Source: Argentina anserina (Eukaryota; Streptophyta; Magnoliopsida; Rosales; Rosaceae). Taken from it: a DNA stretch of 64,000 bases. Position 1 is the first letter of the stretch; the number at the start of each line of letters is the position of its first letter. Shown in pieces: positions 36,254 to 47,422 of this stretch. The stretch spans positions 8,327,001-8,391,000 of the forward strand of contig NC_065874.1 in assembly GCF_933775445.1 (NCBI RefSeq), given 5' to 3'. The position numbers and the translations under genes are program-made. The notes below the pieces were generated by a model. The model was not told the DNA's origin and did not search any database. It saw only the letters and a list, made by a program, of their open reading frames with translations.

Positions 36254-38823
36254 TCACATTATGGTACACGAAGCAATCAAACTTGCAACTCCAACTGCGG
36301 TTTCTAATGCACGAAATGTTGAACGCATTCTACTCTGCAAGACATAAGTAACGAAAATTAAAGCTTAACATGAATAGTAGAGGTGTCTTCATTTGTTGCT
36401 AGTAAATATACAAGTAAGAGAAGAAAAGGCCGAGAAACATATATACGTACCCTTGCAGGTGTAGCTGGAGGCTGCTGTCGTGCCGGAACCATTGCCTGTA
36501 CATACAATGATTTTCTGATAATTCTATACACTTTAAGCTCAAATTGATATAACAACTTATTAGAGTTCTGCTTAATAACTTTCAATATCGTATATTTAAG
36601 TCATTAATGTTACACACTTACACTGCGCACTTGCAATCCTTGATTAAGTTTGTAAGAGATTTAAATAGTTTTCGACGTGTGGGTTTCTACATCACCACAT
36701 ATACAATTATACATAACCTTAATTTTTATTAACATGTATATTTTATAGATTATAAAAAGTGACATGCATGCATGCATACGTAGTCTATCTCTGAAACAAT
36801 TAGATATCACGTACAAGAAAAAGGAAGAAGAGATTAATTATATACGACTATACGTATACCCTGCTTGCAGATGTTGGTGGAGTCTGATATGAAGTTTGTC
36901 GGGCTGGAGCTATTGCCTGTATAATCATTTGATAATTTGATTTCATCGAAAAATCATACGTACAACTAGCGCCATGAGAAATGATTGAATATACTACATC
37001 TTTATGTAAAATGTGTTACTTATATATACTACATATCAATATATACTAGAAAAGAAACATGCATGTCGCATGTGATACAAGATGTTAGATGTTGTTTACA
37101 CTTTCATTTCTTTAAGATTGTCCTTATGATCGAGTTGCGACCATCGCTAATTAATCTTGTTTTGATACATGCATGCATGGGATCGATGAGTGGTCGACTA
37201 TAGACATGTGCATATATTAATTTTCTAAAAACTGGATTAGTATACTAGAATTCATTTGCCCTACATGTAGGGTGTATTGTATTTTAGGTCTTAAGGGCTT
37301 GTTTTTTGTTACTATTTTTCGAGTTTTATCAATTTCAAAAACATGGTAATCAAGTTTTATATAAATGTTAAACTTATTTTTTATCTTCCATTCTAGCTAG
37401 CTCCTTCTTTATTTACATTTATAACACGTACCCTAGCTAGCTAGGTCCATTTTTAACTAAATGAAGTCGATCAAAGAAGAATATAATGTTCTGAAATCTA
37501 AGGTTTTACGCGCGCAACATATGTCTTCTTATTCAAGTGAATTTTAAATTGACCGGAATTTCCAAAGGTTGCAGGTTCGATTAATTACCTGATTCAGGTT
37601 AAGATTACCAAGAGCCTGTCTTCTCTTTGCCATGAGCAGCATATGATTATCCAAAAAGCCTGTATGGCAATGACGAAACTGCTTTGCGGCACAGATCGTA
37701 TGTATTTGTGGCTCTGTCGAAGCACTCAACACAAGTGAAATACAGCCCCAGGAGTTGCACTCCAGTCACCACAAGCAGACCACCTGGTCTTGATGATGTA
37801 GTACAGTGTGAGAACTTCATTGAAGTCCAGGTAACCATCACCGTGTTGATCGAGGTCGTTGAATAAGTCAGGGACGATATCATAGCCACTTTGCTAGAGA
37901 AATGAGACGAACTCCGACCAGCTGACTCCACCGTCACCGTTGGTGTCCAACGATTGAAAGAATATTCGAAGCTAATACCTGGAGTTTCTGTGACCCATTG
38001 TTGTAGTCAGGGGCGGATTCAGCCCTGGCTTGACTCGGCTGAACCTCAGGTGAAAATGAAGCCCAGAAAAATAAAAATTCAACCATCTATTAAAAAAACT
38101 AAAACATCAGCACGGGTCTCTCTATGTCTTTCACACTTTCGCGTTTTCTTCTTTCAATCTCTCAAGACTTTCTCGTCTGCTTCTGCTGATATGCTCTTTA
38201 CCCTCTTCTTCTAATCATCTTCTCGAGTTCTCGTTCAGGCCTGCATGTCACCACTCACCACTCGCCATTGTCCGTTGCCGTTCTCCACTTCCCCGCGCGC
38301 GCCGTTGAAGCTCTGGACCAGTCCACAGGTCTAGCTATTTTCCTCTAATTTCTTTAAAAATTGATGAAAATTTTAGCTTATGGAATGATTGATTTGATTT
38401 GGAATGATTTGGGATTTTGGGTATAGTTTGTTGGTTAAAATATTAATATAGAATGATTGGAAATTTAGAATCAAAATTGGGTGTTAGTATGTACTGTCTG
38501 TTACAAAATGGCTGGTGACTATGATCAGAGATTGAGTATTTTATTTACCTATTTGGAAATTAGAATCAAATTAGTGAAGTTTATTAATTAACATCAGGCG
38601 AGATAGATACATAATGAAAGATAAAACAGAAGTGTGTAGAGATTAATTTGAAACAACTTCATTCTAATGACAAATATCGACATACCTAATATAAGGAGAT
38701 TTTTTTTGCGCATCGCGCAAATAAAAGTAATTTTACGCTTCGCATAAAGTTAGCCCTAGTGGCATTTCAATCCTAGATCCGCCACTGGTTGTAGTACGCT
38801 ATAGCCGCCTGGTTTAACTCCAT
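36254..38823 (-). pseudogene. EF-hand/ZZ-like gene, broken and split by a hAT element
   Basis: A relative of the gene at 31.2-32.1 kb on the same strand. The start (38823, MELNQAAIAYYNN) matches MDELRQAASAYYNN, then a 780-base hAT element interrupts the first exon; the reading resumes at about 37,999 with NNGSQKLQ. EF-hand loops remain readable (DTNGDGGVSWSE and DQHGDGYLDFNE) but lie either side of an in-frame TAG (37892-37894). A frameshift follows near KTRWS, after which the zinc-binding part GLYFTCVECFD is found in another frame, and the segment after DLC is shortened. Two Pro/Ala-rich exons (near 36,450-36,495 and 36,860-36,917) and the terminal exon (TGA at 36254) are still recognisable. 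Several independent lesions make a working product very unlikely. Confidence 0.85.
38008..38787. mobile_element. Small non-autonomous hAT element inserted in the EF-hand pseudogene
   Basis: The 780-base insert starts CAGGGGCGGATTC and ends GATCCGCCACTG, whose reverse complement CAGTGGCGGATC matches it as a terminal inverted repeat of about 12 bases. The perfect 8-base duplication GTTGTAGT lies at 38000-38007 and 38788-38795. No transposase is encoded. The CAGxGGCGGA terminus is a common plant hAT end and differs from the TAGG end of the element at 16.4 kb, so at least two hAT families are present. Confidence 0.9.
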
Positions 38824-39689
38824 GAATATTTTGCAAGGCCAGTTGGCTAGCTAAGCTGATTACTTTGCTAGTTTTTGGTCTGTGCTACCTTCTCATATGT
38901 GTGGGTGTATATACATATGTATATATATATATATATGTGTATAAAGGTTTCCGTTCTCATTATGTTAGGACGTCGAAGGTATACGTTGAACGTTCTCATC
39001 GTCAATTGTAAACTATATCTGACTTTTACAAATACAAATTTTGTGAACTCATAATCAATCTATTAAATTACGTACAGTTTCCTAATTCCCTATTGCAAAG
39101 TCCTGCTCCACTCGTATGTCGACAGAACACAACAAAAACAACTTTTTTATGGACATGGTACAAATAAATACTTCCAGCACGTTGGCCATGTTAATTTTGC
39201 ATCTGTTACATAAACCACACTCATCGACTTCTTCGATCCATATATGGAGAATAATAAGTCACTTGCTTAATTAGATGTCGCATTATGGGGAGGAAAAGAC
39301 AGATAGTCTACTCTGTTCTGAATTTTGGAACCTCAACGAAATTACAATTAATTAAGAAATTAAGAATAAAAGTTTGATGAGAAGTGATGACTACTTATTG
39401 CATATAACTTTTGGTAACTATAAATGTCGAATTTCCGCATCTGTTCTGTGTAACTCTTCACTCTTGTAGATCGAACTTGTGAAGCGCAGTCATTCTATTT
39501 CCATGATGTTATTTTTCATTAATTAAATCTTCCATGGCTTCAAATCCTCCATATCGATCTCTGAGACTCGGATTCTCAATGATTGTAGGGAGACCAAAAT
39601 CTCTGACTTTCGTAACCTCCATTTTCAACTGTTCTATCAATTCTTGATGTACCCATAATGTCTTCAATGTGTTTGGACTCTATGAAAAT

Positions 39690-39910
39690 TATGCTATACA
39701 TAGACGCAGGCCATGAAGTCCAAACAACCACCACCGTCTTGATCGAGCTCGTTGAATTAGTCAGGTTGATATCATATATAGCCGCTTTGCCAGAGAAATG
39801 AGACTAGCTCTGACCAGTTGACTCCACCGTCACCGTTGTTGTCCGACGATTCGAAGAAGTTCGAGGTTAGTACCTGGATATCGACGCCTGGTGTAAGTCC
39901 ACCATGAGTA
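39690..39910 (-). pseudogene. Fragment of a third EF-hand gene copy
   Basis: The - strand translation shows a degenerate EF-hand pair: SSDNNGDGGVNWSELVSFL, then stops, then FNELDQDGGGCLDFM. It resembles the first exon of the two upstream relatives. The rest of the gene is missing. No open reading frame is preserved. Confidence 0.7.
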
Positions 39911-40696
39911 GTTTTCAACGCCAATTGGCCGGCTAGCTAAGCTAATTACGTATTTTGTTAGTTTTTGGTGTGTGCTAGCTAGCTTGTCGGTGTATATATG
40001 TAGCCATGTAGGTACGTGGTTATTTTCTGATGTATATATGTTTGTGTACGTGTATATATATGCACTTGTTTAATTGCTACCTGATCAAAGTACATTCTTC
40101 ACGACTTCCATATGTATTATAGAGGTTTCGCTCTCAGTATGTGTTAAGTCAACAGTGTTAGTGACAATAAAACATAAAATGTTTCTGCACCATAATATGA
40201 CGAATTTAAAACTCAGAAGTTACGAATCCGGACTAATTTGACGCCAAAATATTTTCCATGAGTATAAAGAAAAATCAATTTGAAATTCATTAATAGTCTT
40301 TTAACTTAACTGCATGCCTTGGGCCTCAATCTGTAGCCAGCAGGCCTCATTTTCTGAAAAAAATCGTACACCATGCAGGAGGCATGAGAACGAAGAACGT
40401 ACGTACATATATGAGAATGGACGTGCCACTGTACCAGGACAAATGGATAATTAGCAACTTATTAAGTACATGAAGTTCAGGAAATGACCATGCAGAACAA
40501 AATTAAAGAAGAGACAAGCAAAAGAAGCTCGTAGCAGATATAGAGAAACTAAAGATGAACATGGTCTGCTTGTTGATTTCTAGGACTGCTGCATCGGGGA
40601 GGAGTTGCTCAACATGCACGCAGGTGATGCAGCTCCATATATATATATATAGCAGACATGTTACTGAGATGCCAACACTCTCGCTCTGATTAATGT
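39911..40696. other. Intergenic region 3' of the P450 gene
   Basis: AT-rich DNA containing the 3' untranslated region of the P450 at its right edge, with a short TA run near 40,641. No other gene or element was recognised. Confidence 0.4.
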
Positions 40697-42559
40697 TCAT
40701 GAGGATTGATGAGGAAAAAGGCGAATGGTGAGTCCCTTAGTAGGAGCAAGAACAGGGTCCATAATTATCTTCTCATCTGGAAAAACCATCTCCCATTTAA
40801 ACCTAGTGACAACATTATGCATGAAAACCAATATCTTAAACCGAGCATACTCTTTCCCCGGACACATTCGAGGTCCTCCTCCAAAAGGAACGTATGAATA
40901 AGGAGCTGGTCCTTGTCCTTGGAACCTTGACGGGTCGAACTTCTCTGGATCCGGGAAGTATTCCGGGTTTTTATGTGTGGCAAACATATTCCAGTGTAAC
41001 TGCATGCATGCAGCGTAAATGAATGCATCATTACTTCTTCGTGACCGATTAACACGATAGGCATGAAAAGAAAATGAAGACGTGACTGATTGTGTAACAT
41101 CAGCTGTCACATAGAATGTGATAGGTACGTAATATCCAAAAATAAGCATTATTGTAAGACTTACAGGGGATGTGTGGTGCATAGGTGCATACCTTCATTC
41201 CTTTTGGAATAATGTATCCTTCGTACGTAAAATCGGTAATGGCCTCTCTAAAAGTTCCGAGAAGTGGTGGCAACAATCTCAACGCTTCACACGCCACGCT
41301 CCATGAATATTTCATCTTCTGCAAGTCATCCCAGTTGAGCAACTCCCCTTCTGGTTTTGATACTGCAATATCCATTTGCTCTGTCCAACCAATTCTTAAT
41401 TCATCATCAATTTCAAATTACAGTTAAGCACATATATTACATAAATCAGTAGTTCCAGCACGTACCAAATATATTATATAAATCCGTAGGAGCAGTTATA
41501 TATATACTTACGGTACGTACCTTTAAGGACGGCATCATAAACATGAGGAAGCTGCGATAGGAACATGATAATCGAAACCAGGGTGGTGCTAGTACTGTCG
41601 TAAGCACCAACTATTAGACCATACAGCTTGTTGGCAATGTCTGATTCCATCATCAGCTCTTTCCCATCCCCATATGTCTCCATGAGCAACCTTGACAACA
41701 GATCTTGATGATGATGATTACTATTAGTAGTCTCCGAAAAATGATGGAGATCTATCCTCCTCTGCTTAACCATCTCTTCAAATTCCTTCTTGATTTCCTT
41801 GGATGCTCTAATAGCTCGGTTGAATTTTGTGCCTGGCAAGTCTACTGGCAGTGAAATGAAACCCGAAGATATATGCTGGATTGGCCCCTCTAGTTTAGCA
41901 ACTAGCTCTGGATCCTCAATGTTTAGGAAGAGTTTACATGCTAAAGTGAAGGTGTACTTCTTGGCTATTGGGTGGAATTTGATGATCACTCTCTTATCCT
42001 CTTCCTTTACATAATCAAGCGACGAGGACGACGAGGATGACCAATACATTTCTAAATGCTGTCTGGTTACCTCGTCCATGACCCCTATGTACCTGTGGAG
42101 AGCATCTGGCTTGAGAAATGGAGACAAGACTTTGCGCAACCGAATCGTCTCCTGCGTGGTGTCTGTTTTCTCCGAGTTGGCAAAGATCTGCTCAATGTTT
42201 GCAGGCCACCAAGACTTGACCAGTTTGTTCTCGTTGGAAAATAGAAACTTATTTCCGGCAGCAGTGCACAGCACGACCATAGATTCTCTTAGCAAAGAGG
42301 TCCTGAATACCTTGCATGGTGACGAGGACGAGTACTTGTTCCTCCTGTCTGCTATGAACTTCTCAGGGACACCCTGTTTGGCTGTGCTTAGATACTCAAG
42401 CGTTTCGCCGATGATCGGCCAACCTGTGCTTCCTGGTGGTAGCTCAAGCCCTGGCTGTTCACGCTTAACACTAGGCTTAATATTAAAGTTCAACAATGGA
42501 AAAATGTAGTAAAGAGAAACAAAGATGAGCAGAGCAAGGATTAACGACTCTAACTCCAT
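40697..42559 (-). CDS. CYP716: Cytochrome P450, CYP716 family (triterpenoid oxidase type)
   Basis: Three exons on the - strand, 42559-41521, 41380-41193 and 40999-40697, give 509 residues. An N-terminal hydrophobic anchor ([18 protein letters not shown]) is followed by the proline hinge [13 protein letters not shown]. Typical P450 signatures are intact: I-helix [10 protein letters not shown]-helix EALR, the FDPSRF segment and the haem loop [11 protein letters not shown] with the cysteine ligand. [28 protein letters not shown] and the end IRLFPHQ strongly resemble CYP716A enzymes, many of which oxidise beta-amyrin, lupeol or alpha-amyrin at C-28. The I-helix differs from the common GHDTA form, so the substrate may differ. 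It would sit in the ER membrane with a reductase partner. No oxidosqualene cyclase lies in the window. A TATA box lies ~40 bases upstream. Confidence 0.92.
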
Positions 42560-42597
42560 TCTCTCCCCTCTTTTAGCTTGTTTTCTTTCTTTCGGGC

Positions 42598-42608
42598 TCT
42601 ATATATAC
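42598..42608 (-). promoter_or_regulatory. TATA box of the P450 gene
   Basis: GTATATATAGAG on the - strand lies about 40 bases before the ATG at 42559, implying a very short 5' leader of roughly 10-15 bases. The motif is visible; its use as the promoter is inferred. Confidence 0.5.
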
Positions 42609-43120
42609 GCACAGTCGCACACATACACATATTATAAAAGATATACATTTTATCGATTTTATTTTCAGTAAAACGTTAATTAGAGTAGAAGTGCAATTCA
42701 TTAGAAGTGAACCACACGACTATAATTGCTATTATAAAATTTGAAAACCAAGTTTAACAAAAGTTTGTCTCCGATCAGCATGTTGAATTTGTGTAGCTCC
42801 GTGACCAATTAAATGCTCGATAGTCGATACTGACTTCGTATCATGTAAAAATAAAAGTCAAAAACTATTCTGAAATTTGAATATGATCCATCACTATTCT
42901 CCAATCTCCATCACTAGTCATCGGAAAAGAGTGTATCATATTAACGTACGTCTTTGATCTAATATAAAGATAATAAACAAATCTAAACTCCAAAATAAAA
43001 CTAAGGTATCCGCTTGAGCACAATGCTGGGGAAATGTATAACAATGATATAGACAAGTAGAATAACAAAATAACACACTTTGATCGAGGTAAAAAAGAAG
43101 AAAACCTGATGGACAAAATT

Positions 43121-44263
43121 TTAGTATGGAAATCCTTCAAACGATTTCTTCTTTGAGGCTTCTGCCAATCGCTTCACACCCTTTGCTTTTGTATAGAACT
43201 CCATCAATTCATCTGCAACATCCTTCGGATGAAAATTAATGAATGCCTTCACAAATCTCTTCTCTGTCATTCTCAATGCTGTCAGCAACCTAGGTCCTTT
43301 AATTTGCTCAGCAAGCCCCATATCCTCAATCTTTCCTGCAAGATATACTCGTGGCTTCAAAACAGCCTCCAGATTCATGTACAGCAAAAACGGGTGCGCA
43401 AGAATCACAGTAGCAGGTAGTTTCATATGTCCTAACACAAAAGTCATGTTTCTCTGGACCTTATCAACTGAAAGAAAAAACAGTAAGGGAGACCTTCCCA
43501 TAAGGCTGAAAATCTCATCTTCTGAGAAACCAAACTTTTCAAAATTTGCCACCCTCTCACTGATACTTTCAAGGCGTGAAACGCCAACAAGTGTTACAAC
43601 ATACTTGTACATCCTGGACTTATTTGAAAGTCCAGTTTTCCGTATATACTCCATCTTCTCATCATTAAATGTACTTCTTGGGATCAAAGTCGGCCGCGAC
43701 AGAAGCATTGGGACCAACTCCTCTCGGCTTAGCCCCATTCCCTCATATAGAGCAACAGTCGGCTTGATCTTATTATGCAAGTCATACAGCAAGAGTGATG
43801 GGTTCCTTACAATGGCTTTGACAAGCAGTTCCCTAGACCCAAACAATTTCATAAAGAACTCATGCCGCTCATCAAAGCAACGATCAATACGAAGACTGAA
43901 TAACCGGGGGCGACAGTTGATGATCTTCACAAGATCAGGTGCAGTAACACCCAATTCACCAAGAAGATTTAACTTGAACTGAAGCTGGTTAATGTCAGCG
44001 TTCCTCAAAGCAGGCCGGCGCTCAAACAGCTTCGATATGTCAGTATCACAACAACCCCATTTCTCCAGAACCTCTGCAGATGTCTTTGCTTGGTCAAAAA
44101 TGTCCTCCCCTACAGTTTCTTCCTGAGTGAGGCAAGCTGTCGAACAGGTGGTGTGCACTAAACTTAAACCAAATGGGAGAACAATACTGGGCAAAGGAGA
44201 GCAATTTCGCGACGCAGGCAACACTGTGCAGCGCTTGAATACAGAAACAAGTCTAGCTTTCAT
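43121..44263 (-). CDS. mTERF family protein (organellar)
   Basis: A single-exon gene of 380 residues. Mitochondrial transcription termination factor (mTERF) proteins bind nucleic acid in plant mitochondria or plastids and affect transcription, splicing or translation. The first ~40 residues are Arg/Ser-rich with few acids (MKARLVSVFKRC), compatible with an organelle presequence. From ~60 to 350 there are repeated ~30-residue mTERF motifs with the usual Leu-Pro-x3-Pro spacing: RPALRNADINQLQ, CRPRLFSLRI, NPSLLLYDL, RPTLIPRSTF, SPLLFFLSV, HPFLLYMNLE and KPRVYL. The intronless form and length are typical of the large plant subgroup found in local clusters. A damaged copy lies 1 kb upstream on the same strand. 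Which organelle it serves cannot be decided here. Confidence 0.92.
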   Translation of the reverse strand: MKARLVSVFKRCTVLPASRNCSPLPSIVLPFGLSLVHTTCSTACLTQEETVGEDIFDQAKTSAEVLEKWGCCDTDISKLFERRPALRNADINQLQFKLNLLGELGVTAPDLVKIINCRPRLFSLRIDRCFDERHEFFMKLFGSRELLVKAIVRNPSLLLYDLHNKIKPTVALYEGMGLSREELVPMLLSRPTLIPRSTFNDEKMEYIRKTGLSNKSRMYKYVVTLVGVSRLESISERVANFEKFGFSEDEIFSLMGRSPLLFFLSVDKVQRNMTFVLGHMKLPATVILAHPFLLYMNLEAVLKPRVYLAGKIEDMGLAEQIKGPRLLTALRMTEKRFVKAFINFHPKDVADELMEFYTKAKGVKRLAEASKKKSFEGFPY

Positions 44264-45214
44264 ATCAAAACCACTACAACCATGGAATCCACTGATGCTG
44301 CAAATTAATGACTTTTGCTAAAACTATGAACTTGGGGCTCAAATGTCCAAAATGGAAGTGGGTAATGAGTATCAGTAAGGTTATTGGGAAATTGTAATGC
44401 AATAAGGAATCAGTATAGAAGCAGTAGACTTGGATCAAAACAATTGAAAGCTCAATACTTTATTGCATACACAGAAAAAATTTGATGGCGCTGAACTTGT
44501 GTAATCTGAAAAAGAAGGGAAAGTGTAGTTCTGAGAATCTGTGATGTTTACCAGCAGCATCGACTCTTGTTGCTATTTACCATTGCCTCATAGTTGCACC
44601 TTCTATAGGGTTTTAGCAGAAAATAAAAAAACTTAGGGGTTTAAGGGTTTAGGCACAACTCGGACGAGCCGGCTATAAACACTAGAAAAAACCCTCGTCT
44701 TGTTTTGGTTTTTGGGTCAAGCGCTATTGGGTTATTCGTACAGTGTTGTCGAACTTGCATGCCTTATTCTCCTACTCACTGTCATCAATGGGAAATATTT
44801 GTGCATGAATTGTAACTGTTGTATTTAAGAAAACTCTTTTTTCAAAACCTTGGCATTGAGACAAGTTCTCTGGGTATTTCATGTGGCTTCAGGTTCTCAA
44901 CTCAACGGAAAAGAAACATGCAATGATGCAATGTAGGGCTAAATGTGTAACAGAAGTGTTAGGATCATCAAAAACAGAAGCAGCCTCAAACAAAGGGAAT
45001 CCTAATCTTTTGGTATTGCACAAAGCAATGGATCAGTGTGATCAGCTGCTTGTAGTAAAAGTCAAATTTAAAACAAAACCTGTATCCAAATTGAAGTAAT
45101 TGAACTTATATCAAAGGGATTAAAGAGAATAATTATAATAGTGCGGGAATAAATGATGATACGGTCAGTACTATGATTCAATTACACTTGAAAATTGGAA
45201 ACTGTTGTATCTGT
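44264..45214. other. Intergenic region between mTERF gene and pseudogene
   Basis: Holds the promoter and leader of the intact mTERF gene on its left and the decayed 3' flank of the pseudogene on its right. No other feature was supported. A small + strand open frame (about 44,881-45,099) has no recognisable domain. Confidence 0.4.
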
Positions 45215-46310
45215 TTAGAAAGGAAATCCATGATTCATGTTCTTCTTTGAGGCTTCTGCCAATTGCTTCACACCCTTCACATTTTCACAGTACTCCATCA
45301 ATTCATCAGCAACCTCCTTTGGCTGACGTTTAACAATTACTTTCAAGAATCTCTTCTCTTTCATCCTCATTACACTCACGATTTTAGGACCTGTAATCTG
45401 CAGTTTAAGTTCCATATCTTGCATCTCCCCAACGAGAAGTCACCGTGGCTTTAACACATTCTCCAGATTCAAGTATAACAAACTCGGGTGACCAAGAACT
45501 ACTTTAGCAGAAAGCTTCATTTGTGATAAGATGAAAGTCAGGTTCCTCTGAACTTTATTGACTGACAGTGTCATAACTAATGGAGACCTTCCAAAAAGTC
45601 CAAAAACCTCATCTTCTGACATACCAAATTTGTCAAAGTTTACCATCTTCTGACGGATAGTTTCAAGGCGTGAAATGCCAATGAGTGTGACTATGTAGTT
45701 ATACATTGCCGAATCACTCCACAGCCTGGTCTTGCGGATAAAACTCCATCTTCTCTTCATTAAATGAAGTTCTCGAAATCAATGTTGACCGTGCTAGAAG
45801 CATTTGGATCAAGTCCTCCTCACAAAGACCAAGTGCTCTATACATCTTGATGGTGGGTTCAACTTTCTTGCGAAGATTATGAGTCATGATTGACGGGTTC
45901 CTCGAAATGGCTCTGACAACCAACTCCCTTGACCCAAACAATTCATTCAAGTACTCGAGCTTCTCAGCAAAACAATCGAGGCAAGGAATAAGCAACCGGG
46001 GCCTAGCACGTACTGACAATCTTCGCCAGCTCAGTTGGAGTAAAGCCCAAGTCAGATAGGAGTTTGAGTTTCGACTGAAGCTGGTCGATGTCAGCTTTCC
46101 TTAAAGCAGAAGCCTTTGTGAAAATCTCGGCAATGTCAGCATCGGTACAGCCCAATCTCTTCAAAACTTGCAGAGTCCTCGGGTTGGTCTTCGTCGTCTT
46201 GTCCTATAACTTACTGTTGGCTCAGGCAAATCGTCGAACACCTTGTGTGCATGAAAATGGAGGACATCGGTGGCACCGCACATTTGGGAAAAGGGATTGA
46301 AGATCGCAAA
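45215..46310 (-). pseudogene. mTERF pseudogene
   Basis: A clear copy of the neighbouring mTERF gene, read in pieces. From the 5' side: a degraded leader (about 46,310-46,190), then KADIDQLQSKLKLLSDLG, a frame change near 46,015 within the RPRLL motif, NPSIMTHNL and TLISRTSFNEEKME, a one-base insertion near 45,745 (TTTTAT where the intact gene lacks the extra T), RLETIRQKMVNFDKFG, SPLVMTLSVNKVQRN, HPSLLYLNLENVLKPR, an in-frame TGA at about 45,440, and the C-terminal part ending MNHGFPF. At least three disabling changes rule out a full-length product. Confidence 0.88.
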
Positions 46311-47422
46311 GTTGGTAATAAATTACGGAGCTTTAGTAACATTTGGAAGCTGGGTATCATGTCAATGGGTGCTGAGATTCATCAAAGGAAGTAAGAATGG
46401 GTTTGTTTATAGCTGCCAGCTGAGAATGGGAAGGTTTATTTTGGGAACAGGTCTGACAAATTTGTGTTAGCAACTACAAATTTATGTAAACTCGACGTCT
46501 CTATTGTACACTTTAGAATCTCAAAGATGGGTTTTGAATTGGGTTTGTAGGAAAATCAAAATTGAAGCGGGAAAAAAGGACCAAAGATCCAAGTTATGAT
46601 ATATACTACTTCACCCACCGCCCGGCGCATTACCAAAAATACCCCAAAGCTTTCTCATAAGAAACCGTAGAGGTCCAAGACACTACATTTGTTTCAGGCA
46701 TTTTATCGAACACTTTGCTGCAATATCCACATGCCCAAATTGGCATAAAAGTTGATTAATTTGGTGGTCAAATTCGAATTTTGAAGCAAACCCAGTTGCG
46801 ATCACATGGGTGTAAGCCAAAAGACCGGGTCTTTCTACTCGTTCATCGATGCGCAGAGTTGCAGAATCTTGAAGTTCAAGCAATAGTAATGGTCTTAAGT
46901 GAGCTGACTTAGACTGAACAAGTCTAAACTGCCAAACTATGAAGGAGTTCCAAGTCTCTAAGGAGAGATATTAAAGGTTTGATCTCAACCCATGTTCTTT
47001 ATTTGTTTAACTTTTGTAAAGGTTGTTGATGTACTAAAGGTGGTTGATTTGTTGTTTGATATGCTCACTGAACCAATAGCATGCTTGTGTTTCAATTTCT
47101 GAGCATAATAAAGAAACTAAAAAACGACTGATTTGCATCAGTTGAGAACTGCAAGCCTGTCTCTTACATATATTAAACAGTAGAAACCAAAACATGGAGT
47201 CATGAAGTAAAGCATTCTCTGATGAGAAATATAGTTTACTTTGAAAAGAACCTTTTCTGGTCTAAATAAAGGGGAGTGTCCAACAGTTGAATCCATCAAT
47301 AGCCTATAGGCTCCTACAACTACAAGTATTCCCTTTGCTTTGTTGAGAGTCACAGTCAAAAGGTTTCAGCCAAGTTCATCATTTGGAGAAAGCTCAAGCC
47401 TTGAGGGTGTGGTCATTCGATC
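46311..47422. other. Upstream region of the first lectin receptor kinase
   Basis: From about 46,910 the sequence resembles the regions in front of the other two receptor kinases (shared phrase AGGTTTGA-CTCAA-CC near 46,973, compare 52,281 and 57,088). It is likely promoter plus 5' leader, and AG|GTTTGA may be the donor of a leader intron. The part before 46,900 shows no recognised feature. Confidence 0.4.
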
